From Pyxicephalus adspersus (lineage: Eukaryota; Chordata; Amphibia; Anura; Pyxicephalidae): DNA of 64,000 bases. Below the pieces are notes generated by a model, which saw only the letters and a program-made list of their open reading frames with translations, had not been told where the DNA came from and made no database searches. Positions 11,013-22,659 of this stretch are shown here, piece after piece. How positions within the stretch are numbered: the stretch's first letter is position 1; each line of letters opens with the position of its first letter. Both the position numbers and the translations under genes were made by a program. The stretch is from positions 127,201,141 to 127,265,140 of the forward strand of contig NC_092860.1 of the NCBI RefSeq assembly GCF_032062135.1, read 5' to 3'.

Positions 11013-11599
11013 TATATAACTATATATATATAATTCATATTTCTGTGCCAGTCTTTTTTTAAAGCAATTAAGTGTATTGCAACATTACTACTGAATAATG
11101 GATAGGTCCAAAAAATGCAGTCATCTTATACAACATATCTAGCCAAGAGAAATGTGTACAATAAACAAAACCTTGGTGCCAACAACATTTGCTGTTCATC
11201 CTGGTGTTATGGATAGCTCTATGTTTTGTATGTTTATCTGAAAGTTTGTCGGGGTATTCTGATCCAACAAAGTGTTCTAGCTTATGTAAGGTGTAGAGGC
11301 AAAGTCACCATGTTCACCCTTTGTTCCACACTGGTTACTGTCTGGTAACCTCATTCATTAAAGTGGTGCTCTTCACACTTCCGCTGGTGTCCCCTGCAGT
11401 TCATGATCGATGTCTCTTAGCTATAATACTATATAACCTTGCAGTCCTACTCAACTGCTTCTTTGCAGGAACAAATACAGAATCATTAGGAGGGTGATTA
11501 TAACAAAAAAAATCACTGTTGAAATTTGTACCCTTTAAATGTTAATGAATGTTCCATCTGAACTGACTAGGGGAAACATTTAGGTCACTTGGATATCAC

Positions 11600-12645
11600 A
11601 TTGGTTATTGTGAGTGTTAGGACTGTTCTATCCTATGCCAGGGGTGTCAAACTCTGGCCCCCAACGTCCTTTTTTTTTTTGTCCCCCAAAGGAATCCTAA
11701 ATATGAATTGCAGCTGGCCCACCGCTGCATTGAAAAAGAGCTGCTACTACAATTCCCGGCATCATTCGCGACAATATACCAGTGGCCTCTCTGCCTATGC
11801 GTGGCCCCGCATTGGACTGTTTTATAGACGCAAGTAATGCCAGGAATTGTAGTAGCGGTATCACTCATGTCTTTAGACTAGCGGGCTCTCTGCCTATGCG
11901 TGGCCCCTCATTGGACTAATTTATAGACGTAGGTAATCCCACTGTGTATTTGAGTTTGACACCCTTGGCCTATGTTCTATGTTCTAGTTCTATCCACTCC
12001 ATGGTTCTATTTTATTGGAGCAATGTTAGGGTTGTCTGGTTTATTGGCCTTTCTTGGGGGGAATAGGCCCAGTGTTAGGAATGTCCTCTGGTGATGTCCT
12101 GTCTCCTGGCTTTTAGTGTATAGTATCGGAGCAGCGTTAAGGCTGTCTTCTTATATGACCTTTTTGGGTTTATAGTATTGGACCAGTGTTTGGTCTCCTC
12201 TTAATGACCTTTCCCAAGGTGGATAGTTGGACCAATGCTGGTAATGTCTCCTGTAGATGCCATGTCTGAGTCAAAAAGTTATTGTACTAGGGTTATGGGT
12301 ATTTCTTGGTGCCTTGTCATTTGATTACCAGTATAGGAACAGTATTAGGTTTGCTGGTGATGCTGTTTCCATGGTAAGTAGTATTGGATTAGACCAAGAA
12401 CTGGCTATTGATAATTCACTGTCAATGGATTAATAGGTTTGCAGCAGTGGTTTTCTGATGATTTCCTGTTCTTTAGTAAATAGCATTAGAACATTGTTAG
12501 TACTGTCCTGTAGCAGCGTTAGGACTGTCTTCTGGTGATTCCTAATCTTTGGGTGAATAGTATTTGAGAAGTGTTAGGACTGTCCATTTGTGATACTATC
12601 TGATACATTTCAGTGAATAGTAACAGAGGAGGTCCTGAGGAAGTT
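11600..12645. repeat. Degenerate minisatellite, about 50-60 bp unit
   Basis: Diverged copies of a unit containing AATAGTATTGGA, CAGTGTTAGGACTGTC and TCTGGTGATG words recur. Examples are at about 11613, 12022, 12071, 12131, 12345, 12515 and 12563. Unit length drifts through indels, so this looks like an old decayed tandem array. A hAT-type element (11639-11967) interrupts it. No coding potential. Confidence 0.6.
11639..11967. mobile_element. Non-autonomous hAT element
   Basis: Terminal inverted repeats CAGGGGTGTCAAACTC (left) and GAGTTTGACACCCTTG (right). Flanking octamers TCCTATGC and GCCTATGT match at six of eight bases, fitting an aged 8-bp hAT target duplication. Inside, a block of about 50 bases beginning TCTCTGCCTATGCGTGG is present twice. 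No transposase is encoded. Confidence 0.8.
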
Positions 12646-12649
12646 AGCA

Positions 12650-15202
12650 TGCTGGATTGAGTACACTGCTTAAAGTCTAATCCTTAAAATATGGATATGC
12701 ATCACAGCATATATACAGATAAATTAAATTAAAAAGAAATATCTGACAACTCAAGCTTTACAACATAGTCATAAACTGTCACCTTTGCTACAGTCTGCCA
12801 CTTGCTACATAAATTTATTGACATTCAGTGACCTCTGACACTCTAGGTAAAGTGGGGCCGAAACAGTGATAACATTTTAGCATAAGCTGTTGAGCTTGGT
12901 AAACAATATGCTTTGCGATACAAAAAAAAGGGAAATGTGAAAAGAAGCATAAAGCGCGATCTGCTGGCTAAAATAAGAATGCAACACATTATTAGGCAAT
13001 GTTTCATATTTTTCCAACAAAAACAAAGCATTTTTTAGTTTTGCCTGTACTTATATAATACACATATATAGAGCTGCCTTACCAGTCCTTTTAAAATGAA
13101 ATATTCATTTTCCTGCATTACAAGTCATTACTGGTTTCGTTATGGTGACATGCCGTCCCATAAATTTTCATACCAGGGTAAACCATACCTTTTAAAAAAA
13201 CTGTGTGATAATACTGATCACTTTTTTACCTAAGGGCTATCGTCTATGTATTTCTGGACAGATAAGCAACTTTTATGGCCTGATAGTCACAAATCATTGT
13301 CAGTTTTCATATTTGCAATGTATTGTCAGTTATCAACAAATAATTATTGTTGTGCTATCAAATGTTTAAAAACCCCTAAAATGTAGTTTTCTAAAATTTT
13401 CTAAAACAATATCATATGAACACATCTCCACTTTTGAAACCTACAACTACCTGGTGTGTCGGAATACAAACATGAGACCCGTCATAACTGAGCGATAAAC
13501 ATGATCAGAGCAATTTAGGAAATTTTTCTTCAACTTTATATTTGGTCTGCAAATACCGAATACAGCTGGACACACCTACAGCTGGGTTTCTGCAATATAT
13601 CTATTTTGCACAATATGGTCAAATGAAAATGAAGTGAAACTATTTTCTGATGTTTTTAAATGTGGAACTGAAACAAGTTTGTTTCTGAAGGATTCTGACA
13701 GTCTTGCACACAAATATGAAGTTGCACAATTATTTAAGTGTCATTAAAATGCCAGGAATAAATAGGGAGTATGAAGGAATCAGTTTTCCTGAATGCATTC
13801 CTCTATTGATCACTCAAATCTAAACCTGTAAGATGCTTCTTGGGGTGGAATACTTTATGGTAATTGCAGAATAGAAGTAAACTAGTCAATGGCTCCTTTA
13901 GTCCCACTGTCACTGAAATAATAATTACCTTGTATTGAGTCCTTGCGTTCAGCCTTCTTATCTTGCACTTTAATTAAGTCTACCTACTCTGAGCTTTTTT
14001 TTATAAAAGGTCACCTAAATAGATTTTTATACACCTCTACATGTGTGTTATTATCTTGTTGATGCCATGTATATTTAACATGTTGCAGTGTGGAAAGATA
14101 AACACCAATAAAAGATAAGCAAGTTCTTTGTTTATAAGGATTTTTTTTTAATGAAACACTAAATAAAGTATTTTGATTGGTTGTTTGATTTGCTTGCTGA
14201 CTTCTTAATCTCATGCGCTAAAGTGTTATTTTGTCAGTGATTCACCATGAAATTCTATGAAAAACCAGCTGGAACTTTCTGTACTTATTTGGTAAATGCA
14301 GATTATAATATTTGATGTGCCAGGATTTGATCTAATTTTAATAAATTTAACATTTTAATATAATTTAAGTTTACATTTTATTTTAGTATTTTATTATATA
14401 TTTTTGTTTTTGAACTGTTTTAAATTGTTATTTATATATGCTTAATTTCCAAATAAACATTTTAGCAGGATTATTTAAGCATGATGGGTTAGCTAAAGAG
14501 ACATCACAATAGACATAAAAGCTTTGAGGTTCTGTTTGTCTTAAAGCGATCCCAGGCTAATCTGCCGTGAGTCACAAGTTTTTTAAGGACAGGTAATAAT
14601 ATTACAATACTTTACATGTGGGTCAGGCATCATCCTTGCTTACCTTCCTTCCAACAGATTTATCATTTCTGTGTGAAAGCACCTACTTGATCTCGCCCTG
14701 AGTATGCACTCAGACAGGCGGTCCTCAAACGTCTCTTGCACTTTGTGTGCCCCACCTGTTTGAATAGAAACAAATATAATTCTTGATTCCTGAGCTCACT
14801 GCTGATTGGTCACCCGCTTCCCCTAAAAGGGACATCTGCTCTTAGTAATTGTTCAGTCTTGAAATTTGCTTATGTGTGTGTATTTTGTATTCTATTTATT
14901 TATTATATTTTTATCCTGTCTATACATAAATATTTCTGTTCTGACCTTGGAGGTACTTTTGACTTCAAATGTGTTCTTGTTTCTGTCATTTGGTTCTGGG
15001 TACCCTAGCAATGACCCCTAGGTACACCTACCTTCCATGCTCCAATTTCATAATTTGGCACCCCCCAACAACCACCACCCAATGGAAATGCACCACGCCA
15101 TGTTCACTAGCAACTGTCAAGGAACAGATGCTGGCAGCATTCCTATTGGCTGCTGATTGTTAGGTACCACCCCTGAGCAATATTTATTTAGTGTTTTATA
15201 GT
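12650..15202. other. Intergenic, no gene recognised
   Basis: AT-rich sequence. Short frames at 12843-13031 and 14011-14214 show no domain or conserved motif. No RNA genes recognised. Confidence 0.5.
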
Positions 15203-15279
15203 ACGGTAGTCCCCGAGTTAAGGACATATGACATAGAGACAACTCCTAGATATGAACGGAGCTCTACTTTGTGTGCAGG
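15203..15279. mobile_element. Partial DNA-transposon end at assembly gap
   Basis: The sequence from TACGGTAGTCCCCGAGTTAAG through TCCTAGATATGAACGG resembles the terminal part of vertebrate mariner-type non-autonomous elements. It runs straight into the gap, so the other end cannot be seen. The gap may be a collapsed or unresolved repeat. Confidence 0.4.
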
Positions 15280-16088
15280 NNNNNNNNNNNNNNNNNNNNN
15301 NNNNNNNNNNNNNNNNNNNNNNNNNNNNNNNNNNNNNNNNNNNNNNNNNNNNNNNNNNNNNNNNNNNNNNNNNNNNNNNNNNNNNNNNNNNNNNNNNNNN
15401 NNNNNNNNNNNNNNNNNNNNNNNNNNNNNNNNNNNNNNNNNNNNNNNNNNNNNNNNNNNNNNNNNNNNNNNNNNNNNNNNNNNNNNNNNNNNNNNNNNNN
15501 NNNNNNNNNNNNNNNNNNNNNNNNNNNNNNNNNNNNNNNNNNNNNNNNNNNNNNNNNNNNNNNNNNNNNNNNNNNNNNNNNNNNNNNNNNNNNNNNNNNN
15601 NNNNNNNNNNNNNNNNNNNNNNNNNNNNNNNNNNNNNNNNNNNNNNNNNNNNNNNNNNNNNNNNNNNNNNNNNNNNNNNNNNNNNNNNNNNNNNNNNNNN
15701 NNNNNNNNNNNNNNNNNNNNNNNNNNNNNNNNNNNNNNNNNNNNNNNNNNNNNNNNNNNNNNNNNNNNNNNNNNNNNNNNNNNNNNNNNNNNNNNNNNNN
15801 NNNNNNNNNNNNNNNNNNNNNNNNNNNNNNNNNNNNNNNNNNNNNNNNNNNNNNNNNNNNNNNNNNNNNNNNNNNNNNNNNNNNNNNNNNNNNNNNNNNN
15901 NNNNNNNNNNNNNNNNNNNNNNNNNNNNNNNNNNNNNNNNNNNNNNNNNNNNNNNNNNNNNNNNNNNNNNNNNNNNNNNNNNNNNNNNNNNNNNNNNNNN
16001 NNNNNNNNNNNNNNNNNNNNNNNNNNNNNNNNNNNNNNNNNNNNNNNNNNNNNNNNNNNNNNNNNNNNNNNNNNNNNNNNNNNNNNNN
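15280..16088. other. Assembly gap (809 N)
   Basis: A continuous run of N. Open frames through it are artefacts. Confidence 1.
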
Positions 16089-16516
16089 GAAAATAAACTT
16101 CATACAGTTGGGCTTTGATTTCAATTTTTATTTTCCAATTTCAAAGTTACTGGCTGCACATTGGTTGAACATTTGCCTTTTATTCCTAAAAAATTGTCCA
16201 AAAAATTAGCATTGTCCAGGGGTGCAGACTCTTTTGATCCCCCCCCGTTCAAAAATGTTTGATTATCTCCTGTTGTCAAAGTACCTAAAAATATTCCATC
16301 CAACTCATTTACTATTTATCTCACCCAGATGGCATATCTTAAAATGATGAGATTGATTTTCATTAGCATCACTCTTCTAATACTTCTTTTGACCCATACA
16401 GAATTGTTTTTGTTTTCAATTATGCAGAACCATGGTCAAACATTTAAATACAAATATTTGCTGCAGCACTTTTTCAAACATCTACCTAATTCAGCTTTAA
16501 CAAAACAAAACATATT
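16089..16516. other. Post-gap intergenic sequence
   Basis: No gene recognised. CAGGGGTGCAGACTCTTTTG near 16218 resembles a hAT terminal repeat, but no partner end was found nearby. Confidence 0.4.
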
Positions 16517-16729
16517 GGGCCTGATTTATTAAATCTCTCCAAGGCTAGAGAGGATACTCGTTTGTGAAGCTGGGTGATCTAGCAAACCTGGAATTAATCT
16601 GGCCGAGGATATAAAACATTTGCTATCAAATGACTTTGAAGAAATACATTCCAGGTTTGCTGGATCACCCAGCTTCACTGATGAAAGTGTATCCTCTACA
16701 GCCTTGGTGAGCTTTAATAAATCAGGCCC
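16517..16729. mobile_element. Palindromic MITE, copy 1
   Basis: A 213-bp element that is almost entirely an inverted repeat. Its left end is GGGCCTGATTTATTAAA and its right end TTTAATAAATCAGGCCC. Arms of roughly 80 bases include GTGAAGCTGGGTGAT and AGCAAACCTGGAA. A related full copy lies at 32711-32933, and partial copies at 24878-25025, 38893-38951 and 51911-51930. There is no ORF; it was probably moved by an unidentified transposase. Confidence 0.85.
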
Positions 16730-16779
16730 ATAATGTTCATAAGACTCTGTGTAATAGTGGTAATCCCACCCAGCACTTA

Positions 16780-16870
16780 ACCCAAACATGCGGATGATGT
16801 GGATGGAATTCATACGCTCCTGCCAATAAGTGGATTAGTAGAACGTAAAATGTATAATTGCTGGTTGGGG
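16780..16870 (+). repeat. Unclassified dispersed repeat, copy 1
   Basis: The stretch from CAAACATGCGGATGATGTGG through AAGTGGATTAGTAGAACG to the GGTTGGGGTTATTGCTATTA block is repeated with divergence at 18506-18610. Family unknown. Confidence 0.55.
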
Positions 16871-18378
16871 TTATTGCTATTACAACAAATCTTTAATGAA
16901 CATTATTGCGTTATATAATGATGCAGAACAACATTTGGGGAAAAATAAGAATATTAATGAACAATATGACCCAAATGGGCCCATGTTTTAACAGACTGTC
17001 GATAATTGTTTGTATTTTTCTGTTATTTGAAAGCCCTACCTTTCCGGTTTTATGTGTCTAGAAGCGGTACATTGTTTTTCATGAAAGTTTATTTAACAGT
17101 ATATTAAAATAGTATGAGTATAATGAAGTTTGAAACACAAAATCAAAAAAAAAAAAAAAAAAATAGAAATGAAATTTGAATTTCCCGACTCGCCGGCAAC
17201 GTACCCACGCACCGACGTCACTGGAAACTCCCCTGGTGACTCATCGTGTGCAGAAGACGCTGGAGGAAGAAGGAAGTCTACATCACAGGTAGACTGCCAC
17301 CACATGCTTAGACGGAAGCACGCACCGTTACCATTGACAACCGCATGTATGTTTCAGCTTCATTAATACTGTCTGTGTCACCCACTGTAGAGTTGGTTTG
17401 CCTTGGTCTAGGTTGCTGTGTAAAAATCCAAGTTATTAGTTGAGTCACTGGTCTCCCTGCAGTGCCTAATGTGTCAGTGTCATTGTCTCTAGCAACAAGA
17501 TGGTATCAGTGAAAGCTCCCTCTGCTAGGCTTACATGGCTTTTTCTATGCCAACCACAGTTGTGGGACTAATAGGACCATCCAATGACAGCAAGGTGTGG
17601 GCTGTCTGAGGAGCTATAACCACATGTATTATGATGCTTGTAGACACTCCCAAGAGGCCCTTGTTCTAGCTATTATTAATATTTCCATAAGTACAGGTTT
17701 TATCAACTGCAAACCCCCAGATTATTAATCACCACAAGAAAGGAGTTCACAGAGACCAAACTAGGCATGTCTGGGACTTATGGTTCACCAGAACAGACTA
17801 AATATGGCTTCCAGGCTTTCCTGAGGCCTAGGAGACTAGTTCTTAGACTCAAAATGCTCACCATAATGGTCCAACTACAAATCAAACTACTACTTTTTAC
17901 CGGACAGTATATTAGAAATATAAAGATTAATAAATGGGTTTCAGAATACATCTCAGAGTCAAATCAGAGAACCACTATGCTAGCATTTTTTGAGTTTTAT
18001 GACACCTGGAGACACAAAACTCCAACTTTTACAATGGGTGTTGTAAACTAGAGGGTCTGGAAGGATGCTGGTTGTCAGATCAATAAATATCCGATAAATG
18101 GGAAATTTATCACCCTGGTCTGGTATATTTTCAAACAAAGACCAAAAACCTTTACATTTAATAAGAGATCAGGAATTATTGTTATCCCCAATATAACAGG
18201 CACATGGAGACACAAAACCAGGTCCATACAGGTACCAGGTATGTATGGATTAAGCTGAGTGAAGAAACATTGGTATCTATTCTTGTTCTCTCCAATGATT
18301 GATTGTTTGAAGGTTATTGGAGTGATATATTTTTGTGATGTATTTTTTGATATATTTTTTGTGATATATATGTATATA

Positions 18379-18409
<31 letters not shown>

Positions 18410-18505
18410 TTATTATAATGTGGAGCATGTTGAAAAAGTGGACCATGTTCTGCAAATCAGCAAATCAGGAAACAATACCATATAATTCAGTCTTGAGTAT
18501 TTTGC
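16871..18505. other. Intergenic, no gene recognised
   Basis: Includes an A-rich run at about 17146-17163 followed by a CpG-richer block to about 17310. A TA-rich tract spans about 18362-18411. Open frames here lack recognisable motifs. Confidence 0.5.
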
Positions 18506-18610
18506 CCAAGCATGTGGATGATGTAGATGGGATTTATAAATTCCTGCAAATTAGTGGATTACTGAAATGTACAATTTATTATAGGTGGGTGGGTTCATCA
18601 CTATTACATA
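18506..18610 (+). repeat. Unclassified dispersed repeat, copy 2
   Basis: Matches 16780-16870 through CCAAGCATGTGGATGATGTA, then TTAGTGGATTACTGAAATG, then GGTGGGTTCATCACTATTAC. Same orientation. It lies inside a spurious open frame. Confidence 0.55.
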
Positions 18611-19881
18611 AGTCATTTATGCATTTTGTTGTTCCAATATTGTACTTTAAGACCTTGTTTTTCAGAATCTTTTTATTGTGGTATTAATATATTCCTTTTT
18701 TGAGCTCACTCATAATGATGCCATGTATTTTGAAGTGCTTACATTATATTCCATTAAGGATCAGATGGTAAATTGCTTTATATATTATTGTTATTGGGAA
18801 TGGTGTCATGTCTTTTGCTATGGTATTGCCACAAAAACTAAATTTCCTAGTGCGAGTTTAAGACATCGCTCACAGATGGTATTATAATACGGTAGAAAAA
18901 GAAGCAAAACTTTCAAGTCAAAAATCATATCTTGGCCATATTTATGCACAATTTGTCTTTTCCATGTGGTACCATATGTATCTCATCATGACTAAAATTA
19001 AACCAAGACTCATGTCCCCATTACAGAAGGAAAGTAAATCTGTAAAAAAAAAGTAAATCTGTAAAATAGTGGTAACTCATGACTTTTCTTAAGCCTTGTG
19101 ACTGTCCAATCTTGCCATTATTTTACTACTTATTTGAACACAATGACTTTTTTTTACATTTTTCACTTGGGATACATGTCAATATAAAAAAAACAGACAT
19201 TTGCTGACATCAAAAAAGAAACATTTTGAGGTATCTACTGACTTGAGAACAATTACAGACAATGGAATAAATACATTAAATTCAGCAGCTCTACACAAAT
19301 GTGGAATGCCATTTGGGACTTACAATAAAGAAAAGTAAAGTTTCCTGGTTATACTTCATAAAACTATGAAACATTGACTTGACATGTATGTATATAAAAT
19401 TACTACATCTAGTTTAATAAAAAAATAATCTGTTTGAAGAGGAAACAGGAATTTCATTTAATTAATTTTAACTGGAGACGAGCTGATAAGGGAGGAATGG
19501 GAGAAGGTGTCACCCTAAAATACTGCAATAATTACAACAGTTTACTCACTGAACTCCAAGCAAACTACTTTATCACTGACAGAGGGGAGCATATAATTGT
19601 TCATTATACAGTAGGTGAAGCTGATTCAGGTAACCAAAAACATTCTGGTTGCTGGATATTCATGTTTACATGAAAACATTTATACCTGAGCAGTGATTTT
19701 GTCTCCTTTTTTTTATAAAACAATTCAGCCAACATATAAATATAAAGTTTGCAATTATTTATACAAAAATAAGTTAGTCTTTTTCATACTGAATAAAATA
19801 CAGGCAAGTCTTTGGCAAAATAGCCTTGTTTGTTACAGTTAGTCTACGTAGGCACCTTTATAGATTATGTCCATTGAGCTC
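18611..19881. other. TLR-B 3' flank
   Basis: Probably includes the TLR-B 3' untranslated region. The reverse strand has an ATTAAA at about 19413-19418, some 465 bases past the stop, as one possible polyadenylation signal. No other gene recognised. Confidence 0.35.
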
Positions 19882-22239
19882 TCAATGGTTGTTGAAGTCA
19901 GTCTCGTTTTCAAACTCCCCTTCATGAACTGGAAGGTTTATCTGAATTGCTCCCCTGAGGTTCGCCCAAAAAAGTCCTTGTTTGGCTTTCTCCTTTGGCC
20001 ATTCCAAGTACGTCCTTTGCTTCATTAGAGCTTTTAATTTACTGTATTTCTTGGGAATAAGATATTGGGGAATAGGTTCCAATAAAATAAGTATTAGATT
20101 GTCAGAATTCTTGCCAAATAAGGAGTGTTCTGCAAAACATAATTCATAATGACACCATTCACTTTGAAGGAAATTTGGAGAAAGGATAAAGATAGACTTG
20201 AAACTTTTCTCTATGCAGCAGATAATGTTGTCAATAATTGCTTTACCTGGAACAAAGTCTCTTTCATGGAGACATAGTCTTATTGCGCCATCATCTTTCT
20301 CAAGGTTTGGCAATAAAAAGTTTCTTACCCAGCTGCCATCTTTTTGGCTATATGAGATGAAGCCATGAAAATGTTTCGTTCTTTGGATCTCAGGTAAATT
20401 TTCCTGCTTTACTTTATGTTTTCTTCGAAGCCACTGGAAAATCATCTTCAGATACCAAGGTATATCAAAATATTTACATGTGAAGAATACGAGCAATATC
20501 ACAACCAATACTGAACTTATAATAATACCTATTAAAAGGTAAATATTACATGATACTTCAGAAAGATGAAAGTCCTTAAGAATGATTCCTCTAAAATCTT
20601 CAGGATGTTCACATTTATAGGATGCTGGCCAACCCACCATTTCTCCTTTGAATACCTGGACAGAGCTAACAAATGCCCTTATTTCACAATTACAAACAAA
20701 TTTGTTGTTTAGAGCACTTACTTTCTCTACATTACGACAGCTTTGCAAGAATTCAGCTGATGGAGAAAATATAACATTACTGTCAATATTTAGGACCATC
20801 AAATTCCCACCGATGTAGCTGCAATCTGGTATATTGCTCAGCTGGTTTAACGCCAGATTTATTTCTTTTAATGCTGTTAACATTTTAAGGTCTTTAGATA
20901 CACTTTTTACCTGGTTTCGGGAAAGATCCAGTATTTCAATACTGTTCGGCAGACATTTAAAAACTGAATCTGTTAACTTATTTTTAGACAAATTTAGGAA
21001 CACCAGATTTTCTGACCATGCACAGTGACCATTCTGGTCATAATGCAACGAATTAAAACTCACATCTAGATGTTGCAGAAAATCCAAAGTTGAAGTCATT
21101 GAGCTCAAGCTTTGGAGCTTCTCTAATTTGTTATTATGTAAGTTAAGATATTGAAGAACTGGAAGAGATCTACATTGTTGAAAAACACCATCAGTAATTC
21201 CATTATTTGCAAGGTTTAAAGACTGAAAAATGCTGGGATATATAGGACAAACAAAGTAAGTGAGTTCTGCATTGGACAAAGTCATTTTCCGGACAAACAT
21301 TTCTGAAAAGATGTTCAAAGGATGGTCACCAGAATATTCAAACACCAGCAAAATAACATTTTCAATGTGAAATGATTCTAGAGAACCTTCTGAGACATCA
21401 ATGGATTCATATTCAAAATTTTCTATGATTGTGAGGTCATGGATAACAAGATGTTTAACTGAGGACTTCCAAAAGCCCCCGAGAACCAGTGCCATATGAT
21501 TCCATGGCATTGTAATATCGCTAAGAATTAGAGTTGTTACATTTGAGGTTTTGGCAATCGAAGACAACAGATTCGATGGGCAGTCTGTACACATAAACTG
21601 AGAAATTTCCAGAGTTCTTGTGGTTGTAAAGACATCGTTGAAGAATGAAAAAATAGTGATAAAGAGTTGTTGGGGTAAAATGATATGTAACTTTTCAGTC
21701 TTTATTGACCTTAGACTACCAGGATAATATCCTTGCAATTCTTTAAGGTCTAGAAATATGCTTTTAAGCTCCAGGAGCGCAATGTTTGCAAAATCATTTT
21801 TCCCAATCATTTTACTGCTTAATCCAAGGTGTTCCAATTTTGTCAAGGAGCCAAATTCCTGGCAGAGATACGTTGTTTTAAAGTTATTGTGGGACATAAT
21901 CAAGCTTTTAATGCCTTTGATAAATGTAAGTGACCTACAGTCTATATTAAAGATTTTGTTGTGTGAGATGTCTAGATTTTCAAGAAGAGAATTAAACTGG
22001 AACACGGAAAAGTCTACTTCCTCTAGAAGGTTATAAGAGAGGTCCAACGTCTGTAAATTGGGGTATAATTTGAAATCACTTTCCCGAAGGCTGCTAATAT
22101 TGCATTGACTCAAATATAGCTGCGTAACCAGAGACAGATTGGTGTGTTGTTGAGATCCAGTGCAAAATTTACCAAAGGTGCTGGGCAGAAACATGAATGT
22201 CAGGAGCAAAGATACACAGAATGCTTTATATGTGTTCAT
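19882..22239 (-). CDS. TLR1/6: Toll-like receptor, TLR1/6/10 family (TLR-B)
   Basis: An intact 785-residue single-coding-exon receptor. The open frame extends upstream to 22302. However, a strong acceptor (TTTTTTTTCCCACACAG) ends at 22279 inside that extension, so exon sequence starts at 22278. The first ATG after it is 22239, directly before a typical signal peptide (MNTYKAFCVSLLLTFMFLPS). Layout: leucine-rich repeats to about 511, LRRCT cap 512-564, transmembrane helix about 565-588, TIR about 622-762 with box 1 FHGFISYS, BB-loop DFVPGKA (Pro retained) and box 3 FW. Family role: lipopeptide sensing as a TLR2 partner and MyD88 recruitment. Length matches human TLR1 (786). It is clearly paralogous to TLR-A; the TIR and LRRCT are close, while the ectodomain is much more diverged. 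TIR motifs resemble TLR1/6 more than TLR10. One-to-one orthology needs a tree. Confidence 0.95.
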   Translation of the reverse strand: MNTYKAFCVSLLLTFMFLPSTFGKFCTGSQQHTNLSLVTQLYLSQCNISSLRESDFKLYPNLQTLDLSYNLLEEVDFSVFQFNSLLENLDISHNKIFNIDCRSLTFIKGIKSLIMSHNNFKTTYLCQEFGSLTKLEHLGLSSKMIGKNDFANIALLELKSIFLDLKELQGYYPGSLRSIKTEKLHIILPQQLFITIFSFFNDVFTTTRTLEISQFMCTDCPSNLLSSIAKTSNVTTLILSDITMPWNHMALVLGGFWKSSVKHLVIHDLTIIENFEYESIDVSEGSLESFHIENVILLVFEYSGDHPLNIFSEMFVRKMTLSNAELTYFVCPIYPSIFQSLNLANNGITDGVFQQCRSLPVLQYLNLHNNKLEKLQSLSSMTSTLDFLQHLDVSFNSLHYDQNGHCAWSENLVFLNLSKNKLTDSVFKCLPNSIEILDLSRNQVKSVSKDLKMLTALKEINLALNQLSNIPDCSYIGGNLMVLNIDSNVIFSPSAEFLQSCRNVEKVSALNNKFVCNCEIRAFVSSVQVFKGEMVGWPASYKCEHPEDFRGIILKDFHLSEVSCNIYLLIGIIISSVLVVILLVFFTCKYFDIPWYLKMIFQWLRRKHKVKQENLPEIQRTKHFHGFISYSQKDGSWVRNFLLPNLEKDDGAIRLCLHERDFVPGKAIIDNIICCIEKSFKSIFILSPNFLQSEWCHYELCFAEHSLFGKNSDNLILILLEPIPQYLIPKKYSKLKALMKQRTYLEWPKEKAKQGLFWANLRGAIQINLPVHEGEFENETDFNNH

Positions 22240-22277
22240 GTTCTGTATAATTATTCTTGTTCTTCTCTTTACTGTAA

Positions 22278-22279
22278 CC
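22278..22279 (-). promoter_or_regulatory. Splice acceptor of TLR-B coding exon
   Basis: On the reverse strand a pyrimidine run and CACACAG end at 22279, with the exon starting GTTACAG at 22278. The 39 bases from there to the ATG at 22239 would be 5' untranslated sequence. This implies an upstream non-coding exon, not located. Confidence 0.75.
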
Positions 22280-22659
22280 TGTGTGGGAAAAAAAACAGTC
22301 AAGTGTTATTTCCTAAACTCTTTCTGTATCTGTATAACCCAGTAATACGTGGTATTAGAGTTAAAACAATAGCTGTGGGTAAACTATAATAGTCATGATT
22401 CTTTGGGACATGCTGGCAAAACTTCCTTGATCTCTTTACCCCTTCCCCCTTCTAAGATGGATTTCTTAACTCTGCTAATTCTACATGACCAAATAATTTT
22501 ATTAGGATCATTGACCAGTAGAACTGAACCAGAAATTCCAGTAAAAGCATTCTAAGAAGTATTGGAAACCAAAATATAATTTAACTTTAAAGTATCTTAT
22601 AAATAAATTATAGAACATTTTTGCTTGCACTTATCGTAATCTATTTAAAGACTTCATAG

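Noticed and set aside
15191..16209. Long frames of about 300 residues around the gap
   Set aside because: They consist almost entirely of unknown residues from N bases.
18259..18687. 142-residue frame rich in aromatic and hydrophobic residues
   Set aside because: It crosses a TA microsatellite and a dispersed repeat, and composition follows AT-rich low complexity.
19434..19673. Small plus-strand frame antisense to the TLR-B 3' flank
   Set aside because: No motif, no promoter evidence, and probably opposite the 3' UTR of TLR-B.
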